Made by a program: the position numbers and the translations under genes. Below the pieces are notes generated by a model. It did no database searches, was not told where the DNA came from, and worked only from the letters and a program-made list of their open reading frames with translations. A DNA stretch of 64,000 nucleotides from Streptomyces sp. TLI_235. GTDB lineage: Bacteria; Actinomycetota; Actinomycetes; Streptomycetales; Streptomycetaceae. Shown in pieces: positions 1 to 10,299 of this stretch. Position 1 is the first letter of the stretch, and every line of letters starts with the position of its first letter. The DNA lies in the NCBI GenBank assembly GCA_002300355.1, contig NSGV01000001.1, forward strand, positions 1,674,001 through 1,738,000, given 5' to 3'.

Positions 1-159
1 TGGGATGTCGGGGGCGGCCGCGAGGGCCGGGGCGGGCCGCGCGGACGCGGCGGGGGCGAGCAGCGTCGCGGCAAGGGCTGCGGCCGCGACGGCGGCCAGG
101 GCGGCGGGACGGCGCAGGCGGGGTCGCCGCTGCGCACGCCGGTGGGCATGCAGGGACAC
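1..159 (-). CDS. N-terminus of a secreted protein (partial, runs off left edge)
   Basis: A leftward reading frame opens with GTG at 159 (complement of CAC 157-159) and is still open at base 1, giving 53 residues. It has a basic N-region (HRRAQRRPRLRR) followed by a long Ala/Leu-rich hydrophobic stretch ending in an A-S-A type site, a classic Sec signal peptide. A GGAG sits about 6 bases upstream of the GTG. An ATG at 149 lies in another frame and gives a Pro/Arg-rich peptide with no signal, so it was rejected. The mature protein lies outside the window, so its function cannot be named. It is divergent from the secreted-protein gene that follows. Confidence 0.6.
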   Translation of the reverse strand, partial: MSLHAHRRAQRRPRLRRPAALAAVAAAALAATLLAPAASARPAPALAAAPDIP

Positions 160-420
160 GTAGGACTCCGGATTCCGGTGGGGCAGAACGGGACCTGACG
201 GTGCGGCCGCCCGGTGGGGTGGGGGTGGGCGACCGTGAACTTGACGCGCTCATGATGATCAGGCTTCGGTAAAGTCACCGTCAAGAGGCCGTCAGGTAAA
301 GGCCGTTCGCCTGACGCCCGTTCACCGCCGCGCCCCCGGACGGAGCAGCAGCGGGCGCCGGTCCGGCCCCGGCCCGGCACAGTGGCCAGGAGTGCCCCCC
401 GTTGCGAAAGGCCCGCCGGC
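160..420. promoter_or_regulatory. Divergent intergenic region with CGTCAGG inverted repeat
   Basis: This region separates two divergent genes for secreted proteins. Bases 238-300 are less G+C-rich than the surroundings and contain TTGACG at 241. An inverted repeat CGTCAGG (290-296) / CCTGACG (310-316) lies downstream. Promoter and operator roles are inference from position and symmetry. Confidence 0.3.
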
Positions 421-1311
421 ATGCCGCCCAACCCGCGCCCCCACCCGATCCGCCGTCTGCTCGCCGCCGCCCTGCTGGCCACCGCCCTGCTTCCGGCGGG
501 CCCGGCCGCCGCCGCCCAGCACCTGCGTACCGTCTACGGGCGGCCCGTCCCGTTGGGCGACGGCGCCGCCCACGCCTACGCCCGGCTTCGCGGGGACAAG
601 CCCGTGGAGATCGGAGTCGCCCTGACCCGCGGCTCGCTCGACGATCTGCCCACCGAGCCGGCCGACGGCAAGCACTGCTTCGACCGCGACGGCGACGGCA
701 CCATCGACCCGATGCACGAGTGCGCCGGCGGCCACGAGTACGCGCTGGCCCTGCCCCGGGCCCTGCGCGGCCTGCCCGGCATCCCGCTGACCTTCGCCAT
801 GCTCAACTGGGACCCGGCCGGCCACGGCCCGCCGAAGGTCTACGACCGCCCGCACGTCGACGTGCACTTCTACCTGCAGTCCGACCGGGAGCGGCAGTCG
901 ATCCGCCCCGGCCCGTGCGGCGCCCTGGTCAACTGCGACGACTACGCCACCGCGACCCGGCCGCTGCCGCCCGAGTACCTGCCCGCCGACTACACCGACA
1001 GGGGCATCGTCCAGGTCGCCATGGGCAACCACCTCACCGACCTCACCGGCGAGGAGTGGCACGGGCAGGGATTCACCCGCACCTTTGTGTACGGCACCTA
1101 CGACGCGAGGATCACCTTCCTGGAGCCGATGATCACGCTGGCCACGCTGAAGGCCGCCGAGAGCGCCGATCCGGCCGACGCCTGCCGGCCGGTGAAGCAG
1201 CCGCAGGCCTGGCAGGTGCCCGGATGGTACCCGCGCGCCTACTGCGTCCGGCACTCCGCCGAGAGCGGTGAGTACACGGTGTCGCTGGAGGACTTCGCGC
1301 GGCACAGCTGA
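421..1311 (+). CDS. Secreted TTHB210-like (DUF5602-type) protein
   Basis: The 296-residue product starts at ATG 421. A GTG at 382 in the same frame would add 13 residues, but 421 places the signal peptide (RRLLAAALLATALLPAGPAAAA) at the normal distance from the start. The mature part carries the HVDVHFYL stretch (around residue 140), which I associate with the TTHB210-like/DUF5602 family, and an early DRDGDGTIDP segment that resembles a calcium-binding loop. Four to six Cys residues could form disulphides outside the cell. No catalytic role is known to me. Family assignment is from memory of the motif, not a search. Confidence 0.7.
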   Translation: MPPNPRPHPIRRLLAAALLATALLPAGPAAAAQHLRTVYGRPVPLGDGAAHAYARLRGDKPVEIGVALTRGSLDDLPTEPADGKHCFDRDGDGTIDPMHECAGGHEYALALPRALRGLPGIPLTFAMLNWDPAGHGPPKVYDRPHVDVHFYLQSDRERQSIRPGPCGALVNCDDYATATRPLPPEYLPADYTDRGIVQVAMGNHLTDLTGEEWHGQGFTRTFVYGTYDARITFLEPMITLATLKAAESADPADACRPVKQPQAWQVPGWYPRAYCVRHSAESGEYTVSLEDFARHS

Positions 1312-1347
1312 TCACCGCCGTCCCACCCGCCCAGACCTGGAGGTCCC

Positions 1348-1647
1348 ATGCCGCCCGTCGGACTGCTCGCCCGCATCGAGGCCAAGCCGGAGCACGCCGA
1401 GGAGGTCGCCGAGCTGCTGCTCGCCGCCCTGCCGATGGCGGTGGAGGAGGTGGACACCCGGACCTGGTTCGCCTTCCGCGAGAGCGAGACGGTGTTCGGC
1501 ATCTTCGACACCTTCGACGACGCACAGGGCCGCGAGTACCACCTGCAGGGCCGGATCGCCGCCGCCCTGATGGAGGCCGTGCCCCGCCTGCTCACCGCCC
1601 CGCCCGACATCCGCTACGTGGACCTTCTGGCGGCGGCGCTGCCGTAG
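1348..1647 (+). CDS. Putative quinol monooxygenase / ABM-domain protein
   Basis: This 99-residue protein has the length and pattern of the antibiotic-biosynthesis-monooxygenase (ABM, dimeric alpha/beta barrel) fold. It opens with GLLARIEAKPEHAEEVAELL, then TRTWFAFRESETVFGIFDTFDDAQGREYHLQG, and ends in a short strand. Small stand-alone ABM proteins act as cofactor-free oxygenases on quinols or as accessory proteins of unknown substrate. A GGAGG precedes ATG 1348 by 7 bases. It follows the secreted-protein gene by 36 bases in the same direction and may be cotranscribed. The substrate cannot be predicted. Confidence 0.75.
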   Translation: MPPVGLLARIEAKPEHAEEVAELLLAALPMAVEEVDTRTWFAFRESETVFGIFDTFDDAQGREYHLQGRIAAALMEAVPRLLTAPPDIRYVDLLAAALP

Positions 1648-1712
1648 CCGCCCCCGGCGTCCCCTGATCGATGCGCTCCGCGGACGTACGGTGGACAGGG
1701 AGAGGCGCAGCC

Positions 1713-3002
1713 ATGTACTACCCCGACCGCGAGGAAGCGGGCCGCCGGCTGGCGGCCGAACTGCAACGATGGCGTGGGGCCGACCCGGTCGTGGTGGCCC
1801 TGCCGCGCGGCGGCGTCCCGGTCGCCGCACCGGTGGCCAGGGCGCTCCGCGCGCCGCTGGACATCTGTGTGATCCGCAAGCTGGGCGTGCCCTTCCAGCC
1901 CGAGCTCGGCATGGGCGCGATCGGCGAGGACGGCGCCCGGGTCGTCAACGACGCGGTGGTGCGCAGCGCCCGGGTCACCCACGAGCAGATCGCCGAGGTC
2001 GAGCGGCAGGAGCGCGCCGAGCTGGAGCGCCGGGCCGAGAAGTACCGCCGGGGCCGCGCGCCCGTCCCGCTGACGGGCCGCACGGTGATCGTGGTGGACG
2101 ACGGGGTGGCCACCGGCTCGACCGCGCTGGCCGCATGCCGGATCGTCCGCGCCCGGGGCGCCGCCCGGGTGGTGCTGGCGGTGCCGGTGGCGCCCCAGGA
2201 CTGGGCCGCCCGGCTCGGCAAGGACGTCGAGGAGCTGGTCTGTCCGCACACCCCGGCCCGGTTCTGGGCGATCGGCGAGTTCTACGCCGACTTCTCGCAG
2301 ACCTCGGACGCCGAGGTGATCGCCCTGCTCGACGAGGCCGCCGAGCGGCAGCGGGAGCCGGAGGACCCGGAGATCACCCTGGAGGTGGGCGGCGTGGAGC
2401 TGCTCGGGGTGCTGACCCGGCCGCAGGACGCGCTGGGCCTGGTGCTGTTCGCGCACGGCAGCGGCAGCGGCCGGCTCAGCCCGCGCAACCGGTACGTGGC
2501 GGGCGAGCTCAACCGGGCCGGGCTGGCCACCCTGCTGTTCGACCTGCTCACCCCCGCCGAGGAGATCGACCGGGTGAAGGTCTTCGACACCGAGCTGCTC
2601 GGCGGCCGGCTCGCCGCGGTGACCCGTCTGGTCGCCGGCCGGCCGGACTGCGCCGGACTGCCGGTCGGCTACTTCGGCGCGAGCACCGGCGCGGCGGCCG
2701 CACTGCGGGCGGCCGCCGAGCCGGACCTGCGGGTGGCCGCGGTGGTCTCCCGCGGCGGCCGGCCCGACCTGGCCGCGGACCGGCTGGCCGAGGTGACGGC
2801 GCCGACGCTGCTGATCGTCGGCGGTGCGGACCGCACGGTGCTGGAGCTGAACCGGCAGGCCGAGGCGCGGATGCGGGCCGGGACGGCGCTGGCGGTCGTC
2901 CCGGACGCCGGCCATCTCTTCGAGGAGCCGGGCGCGCTGGAGGCGGTGGCCGCGCTGGCCGCGGAGTGGTTCGCCGAGCACCTCGCGCCGGTGCCCCGAT
3001 GA
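1713..3002 (+). CDS. Phosphoribosyltransferase-dienelactone hydrolase family fusion
   Basis: The 429-residue protein has two domains. Residues 1-215 are a type I phosphoribosyltransferase-like domain with VVALPRGGVPVA, a RKLGVPFQPELGMGA segment and the PRPP-loop motif VIVVDDGVATGSTA. Residues about 230-425 are an alpha/beta hydrolase with FAHGSGSG, the nucleophile elbow GASTGA, an acid-bearing LIVGGADRT and the terminal histidine in DAGHLFEEP. ATG 1713 was chosen over 1671 because GGGAGAGG lies just upstream and the protein then begins at the conserved YYPDREEAG. Such fusions are common in actinobacteria and sometimes belong to dormancy/stress regulons. The physiological reaction is unknown. 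Confidence 0.82.
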   Translation: MYYPDREEAGRRLAAELQRWRGADPVVVALPRGGVPVAAPVARALRAPLDICVIRKLGVPFQPELGMGAIGEDGARVVNDAVVRSARVTHEQIAEVERQERAELERRAEKYRRGRAPVPLTGRTVIVVDDGVATGSTALAACRIVRARGAARVVLAVPVAPQDWAARLGKDVEELVCPHTPARFWAIGEFYADFSQTSDAEVIALLDEAAERQREPEDPEITLEVGGVELLGVLTRPQDALGLVLFAHGSGSGRLSPRNRYVAGELNRAGLATLLFDLLTPAEEIDRVKVFDTELLGGRLAAVTRLVAGRPDCAGLPVGYFGASTGAAAALRAAAEPDLRVAAVVSRGGRPDLAADRLAEVTAPTLLIVGGADRTVLELNRQAEARMRAGTALAVVPDAGHLFEEPGALEAVAALAAEWFAEHLAPVPR

Positions 3003-4376
<1,374 letters not shown>

Positions 4377-4403
4377 CCCACCCCCTGACGAGGAGACCGG
4401 GAC

Positions 4404-5603
4404 ATGGCGCACTACCGGCAGCTGGGCGACATCCCGCCCAAGCGGCACACCCAGCACCGCACACCCGAGGGCGGGCTGTACTACGAGGAGTTGATGGGCG
4501 AGGAGGGATTCTTCTCCGACTCCTCGCTGCTCTACCACCGGGGCATCCCCTCGGCGATCGTGGACGCCCGTCCGTGGGAGCTGCCGAACCAGGCCACCAC
4601 GCCCAACCTTCCGCTGATCCCCCGCCACCTGAAGCTGCACCAGCTCTTCGGCGAGGACTGGAAGGGTGTCGACGTGGTGGCCGGGCGCCGCCTCGTCCTC
4701 GGCAACGGCGACGTGCGGATCTCGTACGTGGTCGCGGGCGCGCCGAGCGAGCTGTACCGCAACGGGCTCGGCGACGAGTGCGTGTACGTCGAGGACGGCA
4801 CGGCCACCGTCGAGACCGTCTTCGGCTCGCTTGAGGTCGGCCGCGGCGACTACGTGATCATCCCCCGGGCCACCACGCACCGCTGGGTGCCGACCGGCGA
4901 CGGGCCGCTGCGCGCGTACTGCATCGAGGCGAACAGCCACATCACCCCGCCCAAGCGGTACCTGTCCCGGTTCGGGCAACTGCTGGAGCACGCGCCGTAC
5001 TGCGAGCGGGACCTGCGCGGGCCGGTCGGGCCGCTGCTGGTCGAGGGCACCGACGTCGACGTGCTGGTCAAGCACCGCGGCTCGACCGGCGTGGTCGGCA
5101 CCCGCTACACCGTGCCGCACCACCCGTTCGACGTGGTCGGCTGGGACGGCTGCCTCTACCCGTACGCCTTCAACATCGAGGACTTCGAGCCGATCACCGG
5201 CCGGATCCACCAGCCGCCGCCGGTGCACCAGGTCTTCGAGGGCAACAACTTCGTCATCTGCAACTTCGTGCCGCGCAAGGTGGACTACCACCCGCTGTCG
5301 ATCCCGGTGCCGTACTACCACTCCAACGTGGACAGCGACGAGGTCATGTTCTACTGCGGCGGCAACTACGAGGCCCGCAAGGGCTCCGGGATCGGCCAGG
5401 GCTCGATCTCGCTGCACCCCGGCGGCCACACCCACGGCCCGCAGCCGGGCGCGTACGAGCGGTCCATCGGCGTCGAGTTCTTCGACGAACTCGCCGTCAT
5501 GGTGGACACCTTCAAGCCGCTGGAGCTCGGCGAGGGCGGCACCGCGAGCGAGGACCCGGGCTACGCCTGGACGTGGTCCGGCGGACGGGGGCCGGGCCGG
5601 TGA
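4404..5603 (+). CDS. hmgA: Homogentisate 1,2-dioxygenase
   Basis: The 399-residue cupin-type Fe(II) enzyme opens the homogentisate ring to maleylacetoacetate. Recognisable segments are YRQLGDIPPKRHTQHR at the N-terminus, the C-terminal metal-site region YYHSNVDSDEVMFYCGGNYEARKG and the SLHPGGHTHGPQPG signature. The length fits the shorter bacterial homologues. It starts 27 bases after hppD with a GAGGAG SD, and its TGA overlaps the GTG of the next gene by four bases (GTGA, 5600-5603), implying translational coupling. No maleylacetoacetate isomerase gene is present, so isomerisation may depend on a gene elsewhere or on mycothiol-linked chemistry. Confidence 0.95.
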   Translation: MAHYRQLGDIPPKRHTQHRTPEGGLYYEELMGEEGFFSDSSLLYHRGIPSAIVDARPWELPNQATTPNLPLIPRHLKLHQLFGEDWKGVDVVAGRRLVLGNGDVRISYVVAGAPSELYRNGLGDECVYVEDGTATVETVFGSLEVGRGDYVIIPRATTHRWVPTGDGPLRAYCIEANSHITPPKRYLSRFGQLLEHAPYCERDLRGPVGPLLVEGTDVDVLVKHRGSTGVVGTRYTVPHHPFDVVGWDGCLYPYAFNIEDFEPITGRIHQPPPVHQVFEGNNFVICNFVPRKVDYHPLSIPVPYYHSNVDSDEVMFYCGGNYEARKGSGIGQGSISLHPGGHTHGPQPGAYERSIGVEFFDELAVMVDTFKPLELGEGGTASEDPGYAWTWSGGRGPGR

Positions 5604-6412
5604 AGGCGCTCTTCGCGGGACTCTTCGACGACGCCGCGCTCTTCCCGCCCGGCGACCTGCCGCTCGCCGAGGCCGTGCCGGCCCACCGCGGCCACCGCGC
5701 CGCCTGGTACGCGCCGGCGGTCGGCCCGTTCCTCTGCGGCCCCGGCCGGCTGGCCGACCTCCTCGCCACCGCCGGCACCGGCCCGCTGCCGGTCGGGCTG
5801 GTGCTGCCGCAGGGCGGCCCCGGCCCCGCCGAGGCCCTGAAGGCGGCCGCCGGGCTGGACGTGGTGGGCATCGAGATCGCCACCGCCGACGTCGCCGCCA
5901 CCGTGGCGCAGCTGGCCGCCGAACTGCCCGAGGGCGTCGACGCGGCCGTCGAACTGCCGCGCGGCGGACGGCCGGAGGACACCCTGGACGCCCTGGCGGG
6001 CACCCCGTACCGGGCGAAGTACCGCACCGGCGGGCTCACCGCCGAGGCCTTCCCGCCGGTCGGCGAGCTGGCCGCCTTCCTGGTCGGCTGCGCCGACCGC
6101 GCGCTGCCGTACAAGTGCACCGCGGGCCTGCACCACGCCGTCCGACACACAGACCCGCGGACCGGGTTCGAGCACCACGGGTTCCTCAACGTGCTGCTCG
6201 CCGCGGCCGCGGGCGACCGGGCCGGTGCGGTGGAGGCGCTGAACGAGCGATCGGCGACCGTCGTCGCCGCCGCCGTCGCCGCCCTGACGGACACCCAGGT
6301 GGCGGCCGCCCGGCGGTCGTTCACCTCCTTCGGCACCTGCAGCATCGCCGAACCCCTCGACGACCTGGCCGACCTCGGCCTGCTCAGCCCACCCCCGCTG
6401 GAGGACCGTTGA
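5600..6412 (+). CDS. Conserved-looking unknown protein inside the tyrosine catabolic operon
   Basis: The GTG at 5600 overlaps the hmgA stop and gives 270 residues. The upstream in-frame start at 5573 lies inside hmgA and was rejected. The protein alternates hydrophobic strands and Ala-rich helices (GPLPVGLVLPQGG; LDVVGIEIATADVAATV), suggesting an alpha/beta barrel-like fold. It contains a His/Lys/Arg-rich patch (YRAKYRTGG and YKCTAGLHHAVRHTDPRTGFEHHGFLN) that could be an active site. I do not recognise the family. Its tight overlap on both sides, with hmgA upstream and fahA downstream, makes a role in homogentisate breakdown likely; the absent maleylacetoacetate isomerase step is one possibility (inference only). 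Confidence 0.75.
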   Translation: MKALFAGLFDDAALFPPGDLPLAEAVPAHRGHRAAWYAPAVGPFLCGPGRLADLLATAGTGPLPVGLVLPQGGPGPAEALKAAAGLDVVGIEIATADVAATVAQLAAELPEGVDAAVELPRGGRPEDTLDALAGTPYRAKYRTGGLTAEAFPPVGELAAFLVGCADRALPYKCTAGLHHAVRHTDPRTGFEHHGFLNVLLAAAAGDRAGAVEALNERSATVVAAAVAALTDTQVAAARRSFTSFGTCSIAEPLDDLADLGLLSPPPLEDR

Positions 6413-7617
6413 CCTGGCTCGACATCCCGCAGGACTCCCCCTACGGCATCCGCAACCTGCCGTACGGCGTGTTCAGCGCGAACGACCAGCCCGGCCGGCG
6501 CCGGATCGGCGTCCGGATCGGCGAACACGTGCTGGACGCCGGGGCGGCCGCCCGCGCGGTCGGCGCGCCGTCCGTGCTGCTGGACGCCGACACCCTCAAC
6601 CCGCTGATGGCGGCCGGCCACCGCACCTGGCGCGAGGTCCGCGGCGCGCTCACCGAGTGGCTCACCGACGAGGCCCACCGCCCGGCGGTCGGCCCGTGCC
6701 TGCTGCCGCTCGCCGAGGTCGAACTGCACCTGCCGTTCGAGGTCGCGGACTACGTCGACTTCTACGCCTCCGAGCACCACGCGTCCAACCTGGGCCGGAT
6801 CTTCCGCCCCGGTTCGGAGCCGCTCACCCCCAACTGGAAGCACCTGCCGATCGGTTACCACGGCCGGGCCGGCACCGTGGTGGTCTCCGGCACCCCCGTG
6901 GTCCGTCCGAACGGGCAGCGCAAGGCTCCGGCCGATCCGGCGCCGAGCTTCGGCAAGTCCCGCCGGCTGGACATCGAGGCCGAGGTCGGCTTCGTCGTCG
7001 GCGCCCCGAGCGAACTCGGCACCGCCGTCCCGATGGCGGCGTTCCGCGAGCACGTCTTCGGCGTCTGCCTGCTCAACGACTGGTCCGCGCGCGACATCCA
7101 GGCCTGGGAGTACGTGCCGCTCGGCCCCTTCCTCGGCAAGTCCTTCGCCACCTCGGTCTCCCCGTGGGTCGTCCCGCTGGACGCGCTGGAGCACGCCCGG
7201 GTCGCCCCGCCCGCCCGCGACGTCGAGCCGCTGGAGTACCTCGACGACCGCGGCGGCGAGCCCTGGGGCCTGGACCTCGCCATCGAGGTCCGGCTGAACG
7301 GCCACCCGATCTCCCGGCCGCCGTTCGCCGCGATGTACTGGACGGCCGCGCAGCAGCTCGCCCACATGACGGTCAACGGCGCCTCGCTGCGCACCGGCGA
7401 CCTGTTCGCCTCCGGCACCGTCAGCGGCCCCGAGCCCGAGACCCGCGGCGCCCTGATCGAGCTCACCTGGAACGGCGAGCACCCGATCAAGCTCCCGGAC
7501 GGCTCCGCCCGGACCTTCCTGGAGGACGGCGACGAGGTGGCCATCACCGCCACCGCCCCCGGCCCGGACGGCACCCGGATCGGTTTCGGCGAGGTCGTCG
7601 GCCGGATCGTGCCCTGA
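6409..7617 (+). CDS. fahA: Fumarylacetoacetase
   Basis: The 402-residue hydrolase splits fumarylacetoacetate into fumarate and acetoacetate, completing the pathway. Typical segments are YVDFYASEHHASNLGRIFRP, the HLPIGYHGRAGTVVVSG stretch, the metal ligands in DIEAEVGFVVG, and LLNDWSARDIQAWEYVPLGPFLGKSFATSVSPW. The start is an unusual TTG at 6409 in TTGA overlap with the previous stop. A GGAGG (6400-6404) at correct spacing and the normal N-terminus (TWLDIPQDSPYG) support it; upstream in-frame starts run back into the neighbouring gene. It is the last gene of the operon and faces a convergent membrane-protein gene. Confidence 0.95.
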   Translation: MTWLDIPQDSPYGIRNLPYGVFSANDQPGRRRIGVRIGEHVLDAGAAARAVGAPSVLLDADTLNPLMAAGHRTWREVRGALTEWLTDEAHRPAVGPCLLPLAEVELHLPFEVADYVDFYASEHHASNLGRIFRPGSEPLTPNWKHLPIGYHGRAGTVVVSGTPVVRPNGQRKAPADPAPSFGKSRRLDIEAEVGFVVGAPSELGTAVPMAAFREHVFGVCLLNDWSARDIQAWEYVPLGPFLGKSFATSVSPWVVPLDALEHARVAPPARDVEPLEYLDDRGGEPWGLDLAIEVRLNGHPISRPPFAAMYWTAAQQLAHMTVNGASLRTGDLFASGTVSGPEPETRGALIELTWNGEHPIKLPDGSARTFLEDGDEVAITATAPGPDGTRIGFGEVVGRIVP

Positions 7618-7671
7618 CAGCCGCTCCGTCCGACCGTTCCGCCCGGCCGCCCGCTTCCCGGCCCGCCCCGC

Positions 7672-8280
7672 TCAGCCGGGGTGGACGGGGCAGGCGACCG
7701 GGCGGAAGGGCTTGCGCGGGCCGTTCACCGGGCGCAGCTCGGCCTGCCAGCGGTCGTCGATCACCCCGCGGGTGAGCCGGAACAGCTGGTTGTCGCCACC
7801 GGCCAACCGGCCCCGGTAGGCGGCCACCGCGGCGTCGTCGTCCAGCACCGCCAGGGCGACGCCCTCGACGAAGCAGATCGGGCAGCCGTCGGACAGCCGC
7901 ACCGAGGCGCCCGCCGGGTCGTCCGTCACCCCCTGCACCAGGACCGTGCCGAACGGCGCCACCGCCAGCACCACCAGCCGCGGCCCGTCCGGGCGCCCGG
8001 CCGCGGCCAGGATCTCCCGGTGCAGGTCGGCCGGGGCGGCGAGCCGGATCCGGCTCAGCACCGCCACCGCGAGGGCGATCTGCAGCAGCGCCAGCGCCAG
8101 CACCACGAAGGTGAACGGCACCAGCCAGCCCGCCCCCGGTCCGAGCCCCCGCCACAGCGCGACCGCGCCGACCACCACGATCAGCGCCATGCTGCCCGCG
8201 TTCGGGCCGCGCCGGAACGTCGTCCGCCCGAGCAGCAGCACCAGCGCCGCCGCGAGGGCGATGTCCAGAAAGGTCCCCAT
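7672..8280 (-). CDS. Small membrane protein of unknown function
   Basis: The 202-residue protein starts at the ATG complementary to CAT 8278-8280. The N-terminal 90 residues hold about three membrane segments (IALAAALVLLLG; SMALIVVVGAVALW; WLVPFTFVVLALALLQIALAVAVL). The remaining 110 residues are soluble and include DGCPICFVEGVALAVLDDDAAVAAY with a C-x-x-C pair and an R-L-T-R-G segment. It is divergent from the enoyl-CoA hydratase-like gene at 8362 and convergent with fahA. The family is not recognised. The pattern suggests a membrane-anchored cytoplasmic domain, but no function can be assigned. Confidence 0.65.
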   Translation of the reverse strand: MGTFLDIALAAALVLLLGRTTFRRGPNAGSMALIVVVGAVALWRGLGPGAGWLVPFTFVVLALALLQIALAVAVLSRIRLAAPADLHREILAAAGRPDGPRLVVLAVAPFGTVLVQGVTDDPAGASVRLSDGCPICFVEGVALAVLDDDAAVAAYRGRLAGGDNQLFRLTRGVIDDRWQAELRPVNGPRKPFRPVACPVHPG

Positions 8281-8361
8281 GCCCGCCCCTCCCCACCGGT
8301 TCCGCCGACCGGTCACCCGTATCGTTTCCCTCGGCACGGCCTTCGAGACGGGAGCAGCGGC

Positions 8362-9387
8362 ATGAGTGTGCAGGTCCGGCGGGACGGCAGGGCGGGACGG
8401 ATCGTCCTGGACCGGCCGAGGGCGCTGAACGCGCTCACCCACGGCATGCTGCTGGAGGTCCGCGACACCCTGCTGGCCTGGGCCGACGACGACACCGTCG
8501 GCACGGTCGTGCTCACGGGCGCCGGCGAGCGCGGGTTGTGCGCGGGCGCCGACATCCGGGTGCTGCACGACGACGCGCTGGCGGGCGGGGCCGGTGCCCG
8601 GGTGTTCTTCGCCGACGAGTACCGGCTGAACCACCTGATCTCCCGCTACCCCAAGCCGTACGTCGCCGTGATGGACGGCATCACCATGGGCGGCGGCGTC
8701 GGGCTCTCCGCGCACGGCGCCGTCCGGGTCGTCACCGAGCGGTCCACCGTGGCCATGCCGGAGACCAGGATCGGCCTGATGCCGGACGTCGGCGGCAGCC
8801 GGCTGCTCGCCCTCGCCCCCGGCGGACTCGGCCCCCACCTCGGCCTCACCTCCGCCTCGATGGGCCCGGGCGACGCGCTTCTCTGCGGCTTCGCCGACCA
8901 CTTCGTGCCGGCCGCCGCGCTGGAGGCCTTCACCGCGGCGCTCGCCGAGGCCGACCCCGCCGAGGCCGTCGCCGCGTACGCCGCCGAACCGCCCGCCGCC
9001 GCCCTCGCCGGGCAGCGCGCGTGGATCGACCACTGCTACGCGGCCGACACCGTGGAGGAGATCCTCGACCGGCTCGACGCCGCGGGCGAGCCCGCCGCCG
9101 CGTCTGCCGCCGACGAGATCCGCGGCAAGTCGCCGACCGCGCTCAAGGTCACCCTGGCCGCGCTGCGCCGCGCCCGCGGCCACCGCAGCCTCGGCGAGAC
9201 CCTGGAGCAGGAGTACGTGATCTCCTGCGCCGCACTGGACTCGCACGACCTGGTGGAGGGCATCCGCGCCCAGGTGGTCGACAAGGACCGCAACCCGCAG
9301 TGGAAGCCGGCCGCGCTCGCCGACGTCACGGACGAGGACGTGGCGCGGTTCTTCACGCCGGCCGGCGACCCGCTCGGCCTGGGGTGA
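8362..9387 (+). CDS. Enoyl-CoA hydratase/isomerase family, 3-hydroxyisobutyryl-CoA hydrolase-like
   Basis: The 341-residue crotonase-fold protein has the hallmarks of the HIBYL-CoA hydrolase branch: [13 protein letters not shown], the oxyanion segment [36 protein letters not shown], and [18 protein letters not shown] with a conserved Glu and Asp. Members hydrolyse 3-hydroxyisobutyryl-CoA in valine breakdown. A GGGAG SD precedes ATG 8362. The following gene is a second crotonase in the same direction, separated by 106 bases that contain a palindrome. Branched-chain amino acid catabolism is the likely context; strict hydrolase rather than hydratase activity is inferred from family resemblance. 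Confidence 0.85.
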   Translation: MSVQVRRDGRAGRIVLDRPRALNALTHGMLLEVRDTLLAWADDDTVGTVVLTGAGERGLCAGADIRVLHDDALAGGAGARVFFADEYRLNHLISRYPKPYVAVMDGITMGGGVGLSAHGAVRVVTERSTVAMPETRIGLMPDVGGSRLLALAPGGLGPHLGLTSASMGPGDALLCGFADHFVPAAALEAFTAALAEADPAEAVAAYAAEPPAAALAGQRAWIDHCYAADTVEEILDRLDAAGEPAAASAADEIRGKSPTALKVTLAALRRARGHRSLGETLEQEYVISCAALDSHDLVEGIRAQVVDKDRNPQWKPAALADVTDEDVARFFTPAGDPLGLG

Positions 9388-9415
9388 CGACCGTCTCGCC
9401 TGGCGAGACTGGCGC

Positions 9416-9429
9416 ACCGACCGGTCGGT
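9416..9429. promoter_or_regulatory. Perfect 14-bp palindrome upstream of the enoyl-CoA hydratase gene (TetR-type operator candidate)
   Basis: ACCGACCGGTCGGT reads identically on both strands and lies 65 bases before the hydratase start. Its form matches operators of TetR-family regulators of acyl-CoA metabolism in actinobacteria. No TetR gene is visible in the window, so the regulator would act in trans. The role is inferred. Confidence 0.5.
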
Positions 9430-9493
9430 CGGAGATCGTATCCACCGTCAGGACGCGCGCCGAGCGGCGGCGCAGCGAAGGGAGTCAAGGACG

Positions 9494-10270
9494 ATGACCG
9501 AGTACGAGACGATCCTGGTGGACCGCAAGGGCCGGGTCGGCATCATCACGCTCAACCGGCCGAAGGCGCTCAACGCGCTGAACACGCAGCTGATGAACGA
9601 GGTCGTGGCCGCCGCCACCGCCTTCGACCGCGACCCGGAGATCGGCTGTCTGGTCGTCACCGGCTCGGAGAAGGCCTTCGCGGCCGGCGCCGACATCAAG
9701 GAGATGCAGGGCAACCGCTTCCCCGACGTCTACCTGGACGACTGGCTCGGCCCCTGGGACCGGCTCGGGCAGCTCCGCAAGCCGGTGGTCGCCGCGGTCG
9801 CCGGCTTCGCGCTCGGCGGCGGCTGCGAGCTCGCCATGCTGTGCGACATCCTGATCGCCGCGGACACCGCGAAGTTCGGCCAGCCGGAGATCAAGCTCGG
9901 CGTCATCCCCGGTATCGGCGGCTCGCAGCGGCTCACCCGCGCGGTCGGCAAGGCCAAGGCGATGGAGCTGTGCCTGACCGGCCGGATGATGGGCGCCGAG
10001 GAGGCCGAACGGGCCGGCCTGGTCTCCCGGATCGTCCCCGCCGCCGACCTGCTCACCGAGGCGATGGCCGTCGCGGAGACCGTCGCGGCGATGTCGGCGC
10101 CGGCCGCGGTGATGATGAAGGAGAGCGTCAACCGCGCCTTCGAGACCACCCTCGCCGAGGGCGTCCGCTTCGAGCGGCGGCTCTTCCACGCGGCCTTCGC
10201 CACGGCGGACCAGAAGGAGGGCATGGCCGCCTTCGCCGAGAAGCGCAAGCCCGAGTTCCAGGGCCGCTGA
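9494..10270 (+). CDS. Enoyl-CoA hydratase (EchA8-like)
   Basis: The 258-residue crotonase is close in length and motifs to short-chain enoyl-CoA hydratases. It has the N-terminal [11 protein letters not shown], the CoA/oxyanion segment [12 protein letters not shown], and both catalytic glutamates: Glu112 in GGGCELAM and Glu132 in [20 protein letters not shown]. It would hydrate trans-2-enoyl-CoA in beta-oxidation or amino acid catabolism. A GAAGGGAG SD is 10 bases upstream. A hairpin terminator follows. The upstream palindrome suggests acyl-CoA-responsive control. Confidence 0.93.
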   Translation: MTEYETILVDRKGRVGIITLNRPKALNALNTQLMNEVVAAATAFDRDPEIGCLVVTGSEKAFAAGADIKEMQGNRFPDVYLDDWLGPWDRLGQLRKPVVAAVAGFALGGGCELAMLCDILIAADTAKFGQPEIKLGVIPGIGGSQRLTRAVGKAKAMELCLTGRMMGAEEAERAGLVSRIVPAADLLTEAMAVAETVAAMSAPAAVMMKESVNRAFETTLAEGVRFERRLFHAAFATADQKEGMAAFAEKRKPEFQGR

Positions 10271-10299
10271 CGGCCCGTCGGCCCCGCCCGGCCCGAACC

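Noticed and set aside
322..1305. Long leftward frame (327 codons) opposite the secreted TTHB210-like gene
   Set aside because: It is Arg/Gly/Val-rich without domains and mirrors the high-GC coding strand opposite; the rightward frame has a signal peptide and family motif.
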